This document shows positions 26,026 to 33,985 of a DNA stretch of 42,137 bases, piece after piece. The translations under genes were made by a program, and so were the position numbers. The first letter of the stretch is position 1, and every line of letters begins with the position of its first letter. The notes beneath the pieces are model-generated. The model was given only the letters and a program-made list of their open reading frames with translations, did not search any database and was not told the origin of the DNA. The stretch is from Arthrobacter sp. Leaf141 (lineage in GTDB: Bacteria > Actinomycetota > Actinomycetes > Actinomycetales > Micrococcaceae), in the NCBI RefSeq assembly GCF_001424565.1, contig NZ_LMOL01000002.1, positions 118,316 through 160,452 on the forward strand, read 5' to 3'.

Positions 26026-27549
26026 CTAGTCCTGGAAGTACTCCACCTTGGCCCCGATGGTGTTCAAGCGCTCCGCGAGGTCCTCGTAGCCGCGCTCAAT
26101 CACGTAGATGTTCCGCAGCTCGGACACTCCCCGGGCGGCAAGCATGGCCAGCAGCAGGCACGCGGCCGGGCGCAGGGCGGGCGGGCAGCCGACCTCTGCT
26201 GCGCGCCACTTGGTGGGCCCGTTGACGTAGATCCGGTGCGGATCCAGGAGCTGCACCTGGGCGCCCAGCCGGTTCAGCTCCGTGAGGTAGATGGCCCGGT
26301 TTTCGTAGACCCAGTCGTGGATCATGGTCTGGCCGTGGGCGTTGGCGGCGATCACGGCGAAAAAGGGCAGGTTGTCGATGTTCAGGCCGGGGAACGGCAT
26401 CGGGTGGATCTTGTCCTCAGGGGCGCGCAGCGCGGAAGGCTTGGTGGTTACGTCCACCAGCCTGGTCCGTCCGTTGCGGGCCACGTATTCGCCGGAAATC
26501 TCCAGCTGCTGGCCCATCTGGCCCAGGGTGGCAAGCTCGATCTCCATAAACTCGATGGGAACCCGGCGGACCGTCACCTCGGAGTTGGTCACGATGCCTG
26601 CGGTAATAAGGCTCATCGCCTCGATGGGGTCCTCGGAGGGGAAGTACTCGATGTCGGCATCGATGTGCGGCCGGCCAACGATCCGAAGCGTGGTGGTGCC
26701 GACGCCCTCGATGCTGACGCCGAGCATCTGCAGGTAGAAGCAGAGGTCCTGGACCATGTAGTTGGGGCTGGCGTTGCGGATCACGGTGGTGCCTTCGCGG
26801 TGGGCAGCGGCCATGATGGCGTTCTCCGTGACCGTGTCCCCGCGCTCGCTCAGCACAAAGGAGCGGTCGCGGGTATCGGCGGATGGCGCCTGGACGCTGT
26901 AGAAGCCTGCCGTGGCCTCCACCGACAGACCGTACTGACGCAGAGCCTGCATGTGCGGTTCAACGGTCCGTGTGCCCAGGTCGCAGCCGCCGGCATAGGG
27001 CAGCCGGTACTCGGCGGTCTCGTCCAGAAGCGGCCCCAGCAGCATAATGACGCTGCGGGTCCGGCGGGCGGCGTCAACGTCCATTGCAGCCAGGTCCAGC
27101 ACGGCGGGGCGGCGGAGGCGCAGGTCAGTGGCGTTCAGCCAGGTGCACTCAACACCAATGCTGCTGAGCACCTCAACGATGCGGTTGACCTCCTCGATCC
27201 GGGCAAGCCGGCGGAGGACGGTGGTCCCCCGGTTGATGAGGCTGGCGCACAGCAGGGCAACGCCGGCGTTTTTGCTGCTGTTGACGTCCACCGAGCCGGA
27301 CAGGGTGCGGCCGCCTTCAACACGAAGGTGCGTCATCCGCGGTTTACCAACGTTAACGATGCTGCGGTCGAAGATGGTTTCCAGGCGCTGGATCATCTTC
27401 AGGCTCAGGTTCTGCTTGCCCTGCTCCATCCGGGCCACTGCGCTTTGGCTGGTGCCAAGCTCGGAAGCCAGCTGTCCCTGGGTCCAGCCCTTCTCGCTCC
27501 TGGCGTTCCTCAACATGGCGGCAACGTGTTCGGTAGTCTCCTGGCTCAT
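26026..27549 (-). CDS. XRE DNA-binding domain fused to a MurA-like enolpyruvyl transferase
   Basis: A 507-residue fusion. Residues ~8-62 are an XRE/Cro helix-turn-helix (WTQGQLASELGTSQSAVARMEQGK). Residues ~75-507 are UDP-N-acetylglucosamine 1-carboxyvinyltransferase-like. The residues expected of a working MurA are all present by eye: Lys93-Asn94 (SSKNAG), Arg165, Cys189 and Arg194 (GGCDLGTR), Asp392 (PGLNIDN), Arg418 (YENRAIYLTEL), Arg460 and Arg486 (ERGYEDLAERL). MurA catalyses the first committed step of peptidoglycan synthesis. This may be a second MurA that also binds DNA, or a regulator that senses the enzyme's ligands. A leaderless-type promoter precedes the ATG. No peptidoglycan genes adjoin. 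Confidence 0.9.
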   Translation of the reverse strand: MSQETTEHVAAMLRNARSEKGWTQGQLASELGTSQSAVARMEQGKQNLSLKMIQRLETIFDRSIVNVGKPRMTHLRVEGGRTLSGSVDVNSSKNAGVALLCASLINRGTTVLRRLARIEEVNRIVEVLSSIGVECTWLNATDLRLRRPAVLDLAAMDVDAARRTRSVIMLLGPLLDETAEYRLPYAGGCDLGTRTVEPHMQALRQYGLSVEATAGFYSVQAPSADTRDRSFVLSERGDTVTENAIMAAAHREGTTVIRNASPNYMVQDLCFYLQMLGVSIEGVGTTTLRIVGRPHIDADIEYFPSEDPIEAMSLITAGIVTNSEVTVRRVPIEFMEIELATLGQMGQQLEISGEYVARNGRTRLVDVTTKPSALRAPEDKIHPMPFPGLNIDNLPFFAVIAANAHGQTMIHDWVYENRAIYLTELNRLGAQVQLLDPHRIYVNGPTKWRAAEVGCPPALRPAACLLLAMLAARGVSELRNIYVIERGYEDLAERLNTIGAKVEYFQD

Positions 27550-27555
27550 GCCGCG

Positions 27556-27564
27556 AATATATCA
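27556..27564 (-). promoter_or_regulatory. Extended -10 of a leaderless promoter for the XRE-MurA gene
   Basis: On the minus strand TGA-TATATT ends exactly six bases before the ATG. It is an extended -10 (TGn-TATATT) and there is no ribosome site, so the message should begin at or near the start codon. No good -35 is seen, which suits an extended -10. Confidence 0.65.
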
Positions 27565-27574
27565 TGAATGAGTT

Positions 27575-27618
27575 ACGGCGTGCCGCTTGGGCCACCCAAG
27601 GGCCCAGCGGCGCGCCGT
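27575..27618. terminator. Strong hairpin between the binding-lipoprotein and XRE-MurA genes
   Basis: ACGGCG-T-GCCGCT-T-GGGCC pairs with GGCCCAGCGGCGCGCCGT across a short loop, with one mismatch and one bulge. It lies 38 bases after the stop of the lipoprotein gene (minus strand) and just before the MurA-like promoter. It probably insulates the two. No T-run is present, so efficiency is uncertain. Confidence 0.5.
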
Positions 27619-27655
27619 ATACCCGTTACGTGCGATACCAGGCAATCGCTGGCAC

Positions 27656-28957
27656 CTATTTCCCGATGGCAGCCTTGCTCTCGCTCAGCCACTGGCCTGC
27701 CGCCTTTTCGGGTGTCAGCCGCTCGAAAAGCACCTCGGTGTTGATACGTGCCGTAATTTCAGCCACGGCCGTGGAGCCGGTGGGTCCGATGAAGGTGGGG
27801 GCAAAATCCTGCTTTCCGATCTCGTCCACGTAGGCCGCCTCGGCCTTGCCCTGGGGGGTCAACAGGTCACCGATGGCGGTACGCATGTCGGCATTGCTGG
27901 GCACACCACGGTCACTTTGGACCACCCGCGCCGATTCCTCATTGTTGACCAGGAAATCGATCAGCTTGGCCGCCGCCTCCGTATGCTTGCTCCGCGCCGA
28001 GACCGTGTAGAACTGGGAGGACTGCAGCCAGATGCCGTGGGTGGGGATTTCGCCGGGCAGCTTAAGCAGCTCCAGCGGGGCACCGGAGGCCTTGCTCAGG
28101 GCCGTCAGCGAGTTTGACCAGGTCAGCATCATGGCGGCCTGGCCGGTCCCCATCAGGGTCTGCTCGGTACTGACGTTGAGCTTTTCCACCGTTTCGGACG
28201 CACCGGGCGCGGCCCCCGATTGGCTCAGTTCCAGGGAGTAGTCGAAGTAGTCCCGGACCGTGCCCTCCTCGAGGCCCAGCGCGCCGTCCTTGGTGTACAG
28301 CGATTGGCCGCGCTGCCGTGCGAAGGCGTCCAGCGAGTCGTGGGTCAGGACAGTGGCAGTCCCGTAGGTGCCCTTGGGGCTTTTGGCGGTCACGCCTGCG
28401 GCAATCCGGGCGAAATCCTCCCAGGTCCACGTCCCGTCGTCGGGCATGGGGACGCCGGCGGCCTCGAAGACGGCCGGGTTGGCCACGATGGCCAGCGCGT
28501 TGGCGCCGGTGGAGATGCCGTACTGCTTGCCATCCACCTGCCCGTTCTGCAGGGCGCCCTGGTCGATGCCGGACAGGTCCAGGGCGTCGCCCACCGTGGA
28601 CAGGTCAAGCAGGGCCCCGCGGTTGGCGTACTCGGCGGGGTAGGCGCCGCCCATGGTGATCACATCCGGGGCGTCATTGGCCGCGACCTGGGTGGCGAGC
28701 TTGTCGAAGTAGCCCGAAATGTCGCCGTACTCGGGCTTGACCTTGATATCGGGGTTTTGTGCTTCGAAGGCGGCGATGGCCTTGCTGGTCAGGTCCGCGC
28801 GGGTGGCGTTTCCCCACCAGGCGAACCGGATCTCCTGCTGCCCTGAGCCTGATTCGCCGGACGAATCATTGGAGCAGGCAACGGTGAAGCCCAAAAGGCT
28901 TAGGGCTGTTGCCACTGCAATGATCTTCCGGGTTCCACGGATGTTTTTACGCGCCAT
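27656..28957 (-). CDS. Extracellular solute-binding lipoprotein, sugar ABC type (family 1)
   Basis: A 433-residue lipoprotein. The N-terminus has basic residues, a hydrophobic stretch and the lipobox FTVAC with Cys28. After that comes EIRFAWWGNATRADLTSKAIAAFEAQNPDIKVKPEYGD, the family 1 binding-protein pattern seen for oligosaccharide ABC importers. The ATG at 28957 has AAGGTGG eight bases upstream. No permease or ATPase for sugars is adjacent; the next genes belong to a thiamine ECF transporter. It therefore either serves a transporter encoded elsewhere or senses sugar at the surface. It has its own promoter and a strong operator, so it is probably controlled by a sugar-responsive LacI or ROK regulator. 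Confidence 0.88.
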   Translation of the reverse strand: MARKNIRGTRKIIAVATALSLLGFTVACSNDSSGESGSGQQEIRFAWWGNATRADLTSKAIAAFEAQNPDIKVKPEYGDISGYFDKLATQVAANDAPDVITMGGAYPAEYANRGALLDLSTVGDALDLSGIDQGALQNGQVDGKQYGISTGANALAIVANPAVFEAAGVPMPDDGTWTWEDFARIAAGVTAKSPKGTYGTATVLTHDSLDAFARQRGQSLYTKDGALGLEEGTVRDYFDYSLELSQSGAAPGASETVEKLNVSTEQTLMGTGQAAMMLTWSNSLTALSKASGAPLELLKLPGEIPTHGIWLQSSQFYTVSARSKHTEAAAKLIDFLVNNEESARVVQSDRGVPSNADMRTAIGDLLTPQGKAEAAYVDEIGKQDFAPTFIGPTGSTAVAEITARINTEVLFERLTPEKAAGQWLSESKAAIGK

Positions 28958-28986
28958 TGGGTATCCACCTTTGTCGAGAAACCGAT

Positions 28987-29021
28987 TTCCCGAAACTATC
29001 AGTGTGTTTCGGGAAGATCAA
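28987..29021 (-). promoter_or_regulatory. Promoter and operator of the solute-binding lipoprotein
   Basis: TTCCCGAAAC (28987-28996) and GTTTCGGGAA (29006-29015) form a perfect 10-base inverted repeat with a nine-base spacer. The minus-strand promoter TTGATC (29021-29016), 17 bases, TAGTTT (28998-28993) lies through it, so a bound protein would repress. Each arm contains a TTTCnnGAAA-like core. The regulator is unknown. Confidence 0.72.
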
Positions 29022-29045
29022 TGGTTTTGCCAACAGGATAAGGAC

Positions 29046-29846
29046 CTATTGCCCCAGCCACACCATGTTCCACGTTCCGGCCGACACGGCAGCAGTGACG
29101 GCAAGGCCGGAGATCAGGGCACCACCGGCAACCACCCACACATCGAGCGCGCTAAAGGTGGACTCACGGGCCCAGGTCCGTTCGCCGCCGCCGAAACCCC
29201 TCGCTTCCATGGTCACGGCGAGCCTGGAGGCCCGCCGGATCGCCTGCACCAGGAGGCCGAAGCTTTGTCCCAGCGTGGCCTTGATCCGCTGGCCCACGCT
29301 GCCGCGCGAACCCACGCCGCGGGCCCGGCGCGCCATCCCGATGGTCTGCCATTCCTCCGCCATCAGCCCCACCAGCCGCATTGCCGCGAGCGTCCCCAGG
29401 ACAAACCGGTGCGGCAGCCGGGCCTTCTGGGCCAGCGCGTCGGCCAGGTCAGTGGGATCGGTACAGCTCATCAGCAGCACAGCGGGAAGGGCGATGGCCA
29501 GGCCGCGGAGCAGGAATCCGGCGCCGGTTTCCAGCGAACCCTCGCTCATGGTCCAGATCCCGACGTCGATCAGCGTCCTTCCGCTGTCCGCTGCCAGGAT
29601 GGAGGTACTCCAGCCGCCGACGGCCGCCGCCAGGATCAACGGCCAGCCACGCTGCCACAGCAGCGTCAGCGTGAGCCCCGCCAGGGGGAACAGCAGCAGT
29701 TCGCAGGCGAGCGCAACGGACGCGGAAACCCAGTCGATGGACAGCGCCAGAACCAGCGTGACCAGGAAAACGGCGGCAAATTTGCTCAGCGGGTTGGCGC
29801 GGGTCAGCACGGCGGTTCCGCCGGAAAGGTTCAGCTCCTGCCTCAT
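29046..29846 (-). CDS. ykoC: ECF transporter transmembrane (T) component, YkoC-like
   Basis: A 266-residue membrane protein of the CbiQ/EcfT family. It has about five hydrophobic segments and two cytoplasmic coupling motifs near the ATPase: MARRARG (in EEWQTIGMARRARGVGS) and MEARGFG (in RRASRLAVTMEARGFGGG), the Ala-Arg-x signatures of this family. It overlaps the ATPase gene by four bases (ATGA). It is the third gene of the TPP-riboswitch operon and would form the thiamine or hydroxymethylpyrimidine uptake complex with YkoE and YkoD. Confidence 0.9.
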   Translation of the reverse strand: MRQELNLSGGTAVLTRANPLSKFAAVFLVTLVLALSIDWVSASVALACELLLFPLAGLTLTLLWQRGWPLILAAAVGGWSTSILAADSGRTLIDVGIWTMSEGSLETGAGFLLRGLAIALPAVLLMSCTDPTDLADALAQKARLPHRFVLGTLAAMRLVGLMAEEWQTIGMARRARGVGSRGSVGQRIKATLGQSFGLLVQAIRRASRLAVTMEARGFGGGERTWARESTFSALDVWVVAGGALISGLAVTAAVSAGTWNMVWLGQ

Positions 29847-31390
29847 GGCGCCACCCGCTCCGGAGCTGACAGTCGCAGCTCGGCCCCGCCCAGGGCGGCG
29901 GTGAATTCGGCATCATGCGTCACCGAGACCACAGCGGTGCCGGTGTCCAGGAGTTCGGTGAGGAACGATGCCAGCTCGGCCCAGGTGTTGGCGTCCTGCC
30001 CGAACGTGGGCTCGTCCAGGATCAGGACCCTGGGACTCGCGGCCAGGACGGTGGCCACGGAAAGCCGCCGCTTCTCGCCACCCGAGAGCGTGTAGGGATT
30101 CGCGCCCACCAAACCGGTCAGCCGCAGCCTTTCCAGCAGCTCATCCACCCGTTCCGCGCCATGGCCCAAGTGCCTGGGACCGAACTGCAGTTCGTCCAGC
30201 ACCCGGCCGGTGACGAACTGGTGTTCAGGCTCCTGGAACACCGTGCCGATCCGCTCGATCAACTGCTCGGCCTTCCAGCGGTAGGGATCCGGGCCGGCAC
30301 CCTGGCCCAGCCGTGGCTCCGCCCCGACGGTCCCGGCAACCGGAGCCAGTAATCCGCCCAGCGTCAGGGCGAAGGTGGATTTTCCGGCACCGTTGGGACC
30401 CGTGATGGCCAGCGCCTGCCCGGAAATTACCTGCGCGGCGATCCCTTCCTGGACGGGAACCGGCGGAATTTTGCGGAACCTGCTGCGGCGGGGCCGTTCA
30501 CGGGACACCGCCAGATTGTCCGCGGCCAGGAGCAGGTCGCCGTCGGCCGGGGATGCCGCCGTGCGGTGGCGCGTGGCGGGGACATACCCCGGGACCCAGA
30601 CACCGGCGGTTTTCAGCATCTCCCTGGCGCCTTCCAGCACGGTATCCGGTGGCCCGTCCAGGAGCACGGCCGGGTCCGACGCTGATCCCGGTTGGAGCAC
30701 CACAATCCGGTCCACCAGGTCCTTCCACACGCCCACGCGGTGCTCCACCACCACCAGGGTGGCCCCCGTTTTGTCGAGGCACCTGGCCACGGCGTCGCGG
30801 ACCTCCAGCACCCCGGCCGGGTCCAGGTTCGCCGTTGGCTCATCCAGCAGGATCAGGCCGGGCCGCATGGCAAGGATTCCCGCCAGCGCCAGGCGCTGCT
30901 TCTGCCCGCCGGAGAGGGCCGACGTCGGGTGGTCCAGCGAAAGGTGGGAAAGCCCGACGTCGGCCAGCGCCTCGTGCACGCGGGTCCAGATGTCGTCGCG
31001 GGGCACCGCAAGGTTTTCGGCGCCGAAAGCAACGTCGTCGCCCACCCGGGAAAGGACCACCTGCGTTTCCGGGTCCTGCTGCATCAGGCCGGCGCGCCCG
31101 CGCCGGGACCTGGGCGGGGCGCCGTCCACCAGCAGCGAACCGGACTCGTCCGACTCCGCCGCTTCGCCGTCGTCGTCCGCATCCCCCAGCACCCCTGCGA
31201 GGGCGTGAAGCAGCGTGGACTTACCGGCTCCGGAGGGGCCCAAAAGGAGGACCCGCTCGCCGGGCCGGATATCCAGGTCAAGGGCGTGGACGGCGGGCCT
31301 GGTACGGCCGGCATGGCGCCAGCCCCACCCGTGGGCACTGACCGCTGCGGGCCGGACCGCCGGGCTGCCGTGCTGGGAAGGTGCAGGCAT
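29843..31390 (-). CDS. ykoD: ECF transporter double-domain ATPase, YkoD-like
   Basis: A 515-residue protein with two ABC ATPase domains in one chain. The first has Walker A LLLGPSGAGKSTLLHAL, signature SALSGGQKQRLALAG and Walker B LILLDEPTANLDPAG. The second has Walker A ITGPNGAGKSTFALTL, signature YTLSGGEKRRLSVATV and Walker B VLILDEPTFGQDANTW. The ATG at 31390 overlaps the YkoE stop by one base; a 60-codon open extension upstream runs antiparallel to nothing useful and lies inside ykoE, so it is rejected. It energises vitamin uptake with the YkoE and YkoC proteins. Confidence 0.93.
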   Translation of the reverse strand: MPAPSQHGSPAVRPAAVSAHGWGWRHAGRTRPAVHALDLDIRPGERVLLLGPSGAGKSTLLHALAGVLGDADDDGEAAESDESGSLLVDGAPPRSRRGRAGLMQQDPETQVVLSRVGDDVAFGAENLAVPRDDIWTRVHEALADVGLSHLSLDHPTSALSGGQKQRLALAGILAMRPGLILLDEPTANLDPAGVLEVRDAVARCLDKTGATLVVVEHRVGVWKDLVDRIVVLQPGSASDPAVLLDGPPDTVLEGAREMLKTAGVWVPGYVPATRHRTAASPADGDLLLAADNLAVSRERPRRSRFRKIPPVPVQEGIAAQVISGQALAITGPNGAGKSTFALTLGGLLAPVAGTVGAEPRLGQGAGPDPYRWKAEQLIERIGTVFQEPEHQFVTGRVLDELQFGPRHLGHGAERVDELLERLRLTGLVGANPYTLSGGEKRRLSVATVLAASPRVLILDEPTFGQDANTWAELASFLTELLDTGTAVVSVTHDAEFTAALGGAELRLSAPERVAP

Positions 31391-32013
31391 CAGGAGAAGG
31401 CAGGCTCCGATGCGGCCTTCCGGGAGGCGAAGGAAGCCAGCACGCCGGTCCTGGCCAGGCCGCGGGTGGCGATCCAGGAGAGGGCGCCGGCGATGACTGC
31501 GCCGGAGATGGCGGTGAAGACGATGTAGGCGAGTTTGTCGCCGCCCGAATAGGCAATGTTCCAGCCCCACGGCGCGAACGAATCGTTCAGGCCGCAGAAG
31601 AGTCCGGCACCCGCGCCGGCCAGCAGGGAGACAGGAAGGTTGAACTTCCGGTAGACGAAGATGGCGAAAATGATCTCGGCGCCCAGGCCCTGGACGAACC
31701 CGGAAAACAGCACCGACGCGCCGTACTGCGAGCCCATAAACAGCTCACCCGTCGCGGCGATGGTTTCGCAGAAAAGTGCGGCACCTGGTTTCCGGATGAT
31801 CAGCATGCCCAGGACGGCCGGGATCATCCAGCCGCCGGCCAGGAGGCCGGTCAGGGGCGGATAGACGGCGTTCATCGGCGCGGAAACGGCCGCGGCACCC
31901 TGGGACCAGGCCCAGAAAATGATGCCGCCGGCAATCGCGATCAGGGCTGCGACGACGATGTCCACGACGCGCCAGGACCTGCTGGTGGTCTTCTTGATTG
32001 CTGCAGTGCTCAT
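31390..32013 (-). CDS. ykoE: ECF substrate-binding (S) component, YkoE family, thiamine-related
   Basis: A 207-residue membrane protein with about five to six hydrophobic segments. VVDIVVAALIAIAGGIIFWAW (about residues 16-36) and MNAVYPPLTGLLAGGWMIPAVLG follow the YkoE family pattern. The ATG at 32013 has AGGAGG six bases upstream, whereas the open frame up to 32073 has no such site. A TPP riboswitch begins 84 bases upstream. YkoE-type S components bind thiamine or its hydroxymethylpyrimidine precursor, and the operon order S-ATPase-T matches ykoEDC. Repression when thiamine pyrophosphate is plentiful is expected. Confidence 0.92.
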   Translation of the reverse strand: MSTAAIKKTTSRSWRVVDIVVAALIAIAGGIIFWAWSQGAAAVSAPMNAVYPPLTGLLAGGWMIPAVLGMLIIRKPGAALFCETIAATGELFMGSQYGASVLFSGFVQGLGAEIIFAIFVYRKFNLPVSLLAGAGAGLFCGLNDSFAPWGWNIAYSGGDKLAYIVFTAISGAVIAGALSWIATRGLARTGVLASFASRKAASEPAFS

Positions 32014-32097
32014 GGTGGTCCTCCTGGGTAACAGGAGGGGAAAGTGGACACGGGTGGCGGTTGCTGCCGCCATTTTCCGCGCACTTCGAGAACTCGA

Positions 32098-32213
32098 CTC
32101 CCTTGCGCCGGTACTAACCGGATCAGGTTCGAGGGTCTGCGGCTGTCCGCACTCTCAGCGCCCACCTGCGGATCCTGGCAAATGCCAGTGATGCCCGACG
32201 GCTGCGCTCCCCT
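32098..32213 (-). promoter_or_regulatory. TPP (thiamine pyrophosphate) riboswitch
   Basis: On the minus strand the 5' GGGGAGC closes with GGGAG at the 3' end (P1). CGCTGAGAGTGCGG holds the CUGAGA element, and ACCCTCGAACCTGATC with GGTTAGTACCGGCG forms the diagnostic THI-box arm. An enlarged P3 with CACTGGCATTTGCCAG lies between. It precedes the ykoEDC operon by 84 bases. Confidence 0.95.
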
Positions 32214-32295
32214 GTCGTTGAATGTTTCAGTGGTTGGTTAAAGCTGCCCTGTTGGGCCTGCCCAGTTTACACCTGGGCGGGGTAGATTGTGGGCC

Positions 32296-32838
32296 ATGAC
32301 CGCCAATTCACCGCTTGTGACCGACTTCGATCCGGACTCCGCCGATGCCCAGCCTGAGGGTTCGCTGGACGCCTTCATTGCCAGGATCGAAGCCGAGACC
32401 AGGGAACTGCAGTTTCCCGGCTTTTCGCTGGATGACGCCCTGAACCTCGGGTTGCTGTTGGTGGAGCTGGGAAAGGAGCGGAGCCTGCCCATTGCCATTG
32501 ATATTTCCAGGAGTGAGCAGGTGCTCTTCCACGTGGCGCTTCCCGGCGCCACTCCGGACAACGAGCAGTGGATCCGGGCGAAGAAGGCCACAGCGGCCCG
32601 CTACGAGGTGCCGTCCCTGCTGGTCGGCCTTCGGGGCCGGCGGAACGGCGGCCGGATCGAGGACAACGCCTGGTTCGACCAGTCCCGCTACGCAGCCCAC
32701 GGCGGGTCTTTCCCCTTGTACGTGGCCGGCGTCGGGTCCGTCGCCACTGTCACGGTATCCGGCCTCCCGCAGGTCCAGGACCACAACCTGGTGGTCGAAG
32801 CCCTGCGCGAAATCCTCACCCCGGCCCAGGGCAGCTGA
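32296..32838 (+). CDS. UPF0303/heme-degrading-domain family protein
   Basis: A 180-residue protein of the UPF0303 family (HbpS/GlcG-like fold). The conserved stretch RSLPIAIDISRSEQVLFHVALPGATPDNEQWIRAKKATAARYEVPSLLVGLR (about residues 57-108) and the C-terminal FPLYVAGVGSVATVTVSGLPQVQDHNLVVEAL (about 138-169) are the family hallmarks. Members bind small ligands or heme in some cases; the specific role here is not known. ATG 32296 is preceded by TAGATT at seven bases, the leaderless spacing; an in-frame TTG three codons earlier is less likely. It converges with the response-regulator gene across 19 bases. Confidence 0.88.
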   Translation: MTANSPLVTDFDPDSADAQPEGSLDAFIARIEAETRELQFPGFSLDDALNLGLLLVELGKERSLPIAIDISRSEQVLFHVALPGATPDNEQWIRAKKATAARYEVPSLLVGLRGRRNGGRIEDNAWFDQSRYAAHGGSFPLYVAGVGSVATVTVSGLPQVQDHNLVVEALREILTPAQGS

Positions 32839-32857
32839 AAAGCAGCGGGTTCAGCAT

Positions 32858-33667
32858 TCAGTCCTGTTGCCTGCCCTGCCGGCGCGGCACCGGCGGCGTG
32901 AGGCGGTAGCCCACACCGTGCACCGTCTCCACCCACCGCGGCTTCCTGGGGTTTTCCCCGAGACGTTTACGGAGGTTGCTGACGTGGACCTCCACCGCGC
33001 GTTCCTCCGTGGCGCCCACAAAGGAGCCGTCGTAGCTGTCATGGCGAAGGTAGCGCACCAGGTCGGCCTTCGCCTGGATGGTCCGCCGTTTTTTCATCAG
33101 CACCAGGAGGATGTCGAACTGGCTCCGCGTCAGGGCGACGGGTACGCCGTCCACGGCAGCCTGCCGGGTTCCCTCGTGCAAAGCCAGGCCCTTGTGGACG
33201 TAGTCGAAACTGTCATACGTCGCCTCCCGCGTGGACGTCCCGTCGCCGGAACCGGCAGTGGCGCCCCCTTGGCTGCTGCCCGACCCACCCGGGCTGGAGG
33301 CCCGCGGCCTGCGGAGCATCGCCTTGATACGGGCCCGAAGTTCCCGGGCGCGGAAGGGTTTGACGATGTAATCGTCAGCGCCCGCCTCAAAGCCAAGCAA
33401 CGCATCCGCCTCGTCTGCACGCCCGCTGATGATCACCACGTAAGCGTCACTGAAGGTCCTGATGCGCCGGGACGCTTCAAGCCCGTCAAAGTCCGGCAGG
33501 CCGATGTCGAGGGTCACGATGTCAGGGTTGTGCGTCCGTACCTGGTCCAGTCCTTCAGCACCCGATGACGCCTGGTGCACGGCGAACCCTGCCTGCCGGA
33601 AAATCGCAGCAAGCGCAGCTCTTACGTCGTTGTCGTCTTCGATCACTACTGCTACACCGCGCTCCAC
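32858..33667 (-). CDS. OmpR/PhoB-type response regulator, no adjacent kinase
   Basis: A 269-residue two-domain regulator. The receiver domain (about residues 4-120) has the acidic pair Glu10/Asp11, the phosphoacceptor Asp54 (VTLDIGLPD), Ser81 and Lys103 (IVKPF). A Ser/Gly/Thr-rich linker of about 50 residues, longer than usual, joins it to a winged-helix domain (about 175-265) ending in KPRWVETVHGVGYRL. I chose GTG 33667, with AAGGAAG five bases upstream, since the frame remains open further without a ribosome site. No sensor kinase adjoins. It lies across a large spacer from the exopolysaccharide genes, so a role in their control is possible but unproven. Confidence 0.9.
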   Translation of the reverse strand: MERGVAVVIEDDNDVRAALAAIFRQAGFAVHQASSGAEGLDQVRTHNPDIVTLDIGLPDFDGLEASRRIRTFSDAYVVIISGRADEADALLGFEAGADDYIVKPFRARELRARIKAMLRRPRASSPGGSGSSQGGATAGSGDGTSTREATYDSFDYVHKGLALHEGTRQAAVDGVPVALTRSQFDILLVLMKKRRTIQAKADLVRYLRHDSYDGSFVGATEERAVEVHVSNLRKRLGENPRKPRWVETVHGVGYRLTPPVPRRQGRQQD

Positions 33668-33918
33668 AACTGCTTCCTTCCATGTAGTAACTGCCCCGCA
33701 CGCACAGCCGGCCCTGACTTTATGCATTACCAGTGGATTCGGCACCGCCAACCCCGCGGATGGCTCAGTGGGGTATTCAGGTAAACACCAGCCTTGGCGT
33801 CAGGCCCCTTTCTGATGCGGACTCCTGGGGTGTCTTCAATGGTATTCTCCGTCAATTTCCAGGCCCGGCAGGGTGCCGGCATTTGATACGGACAAAAGTT
33901 TACGGCGTGCGATCCGCA

Positions 33919-33938
33919 TCACATTACCCAGGTTGTGA
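33919..33938. promoter_or_regulatory. TCACA-N10-TGTGA inverted element
   Basis: TCACA and TGTGA half-sites in reversed order lie 32 bases before the better CRP-type site. The order is opposite to a normal CRP palindrome, so it is a weaker candidate; it may be two half-sites of neighbouring dimers or chance. Confidence 0.3.
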
Positions 33939-33969
33939 ATGGGGTCGACGATAATGCGCGTTGGTCATT

Positions 33970-33985
33970 TGTGAACAGCGTCACA
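33970..33985. promoter_or_regulatory. CRP/GlxR-type site TGTGA-N6-TCACA
   Basis: TGTGA-ACAGCG-TCACA matches both half-sites of the consensus for cAMP-dependent CRP/GlxR regulators. It lies between the response-regulator gene and the exopolysaccharide genes, about 560 bases before the PelG-like start. Which gene it controls is not clear. Confidence 0.65.

Noticed and set aside
31391..31570. 60-codon upstream extension of the ykoD ATPase
   Set aside because: It lies within ykoE in another frame, and ATG 31390 overlaps the ykoE stop as expected of coupled genes.
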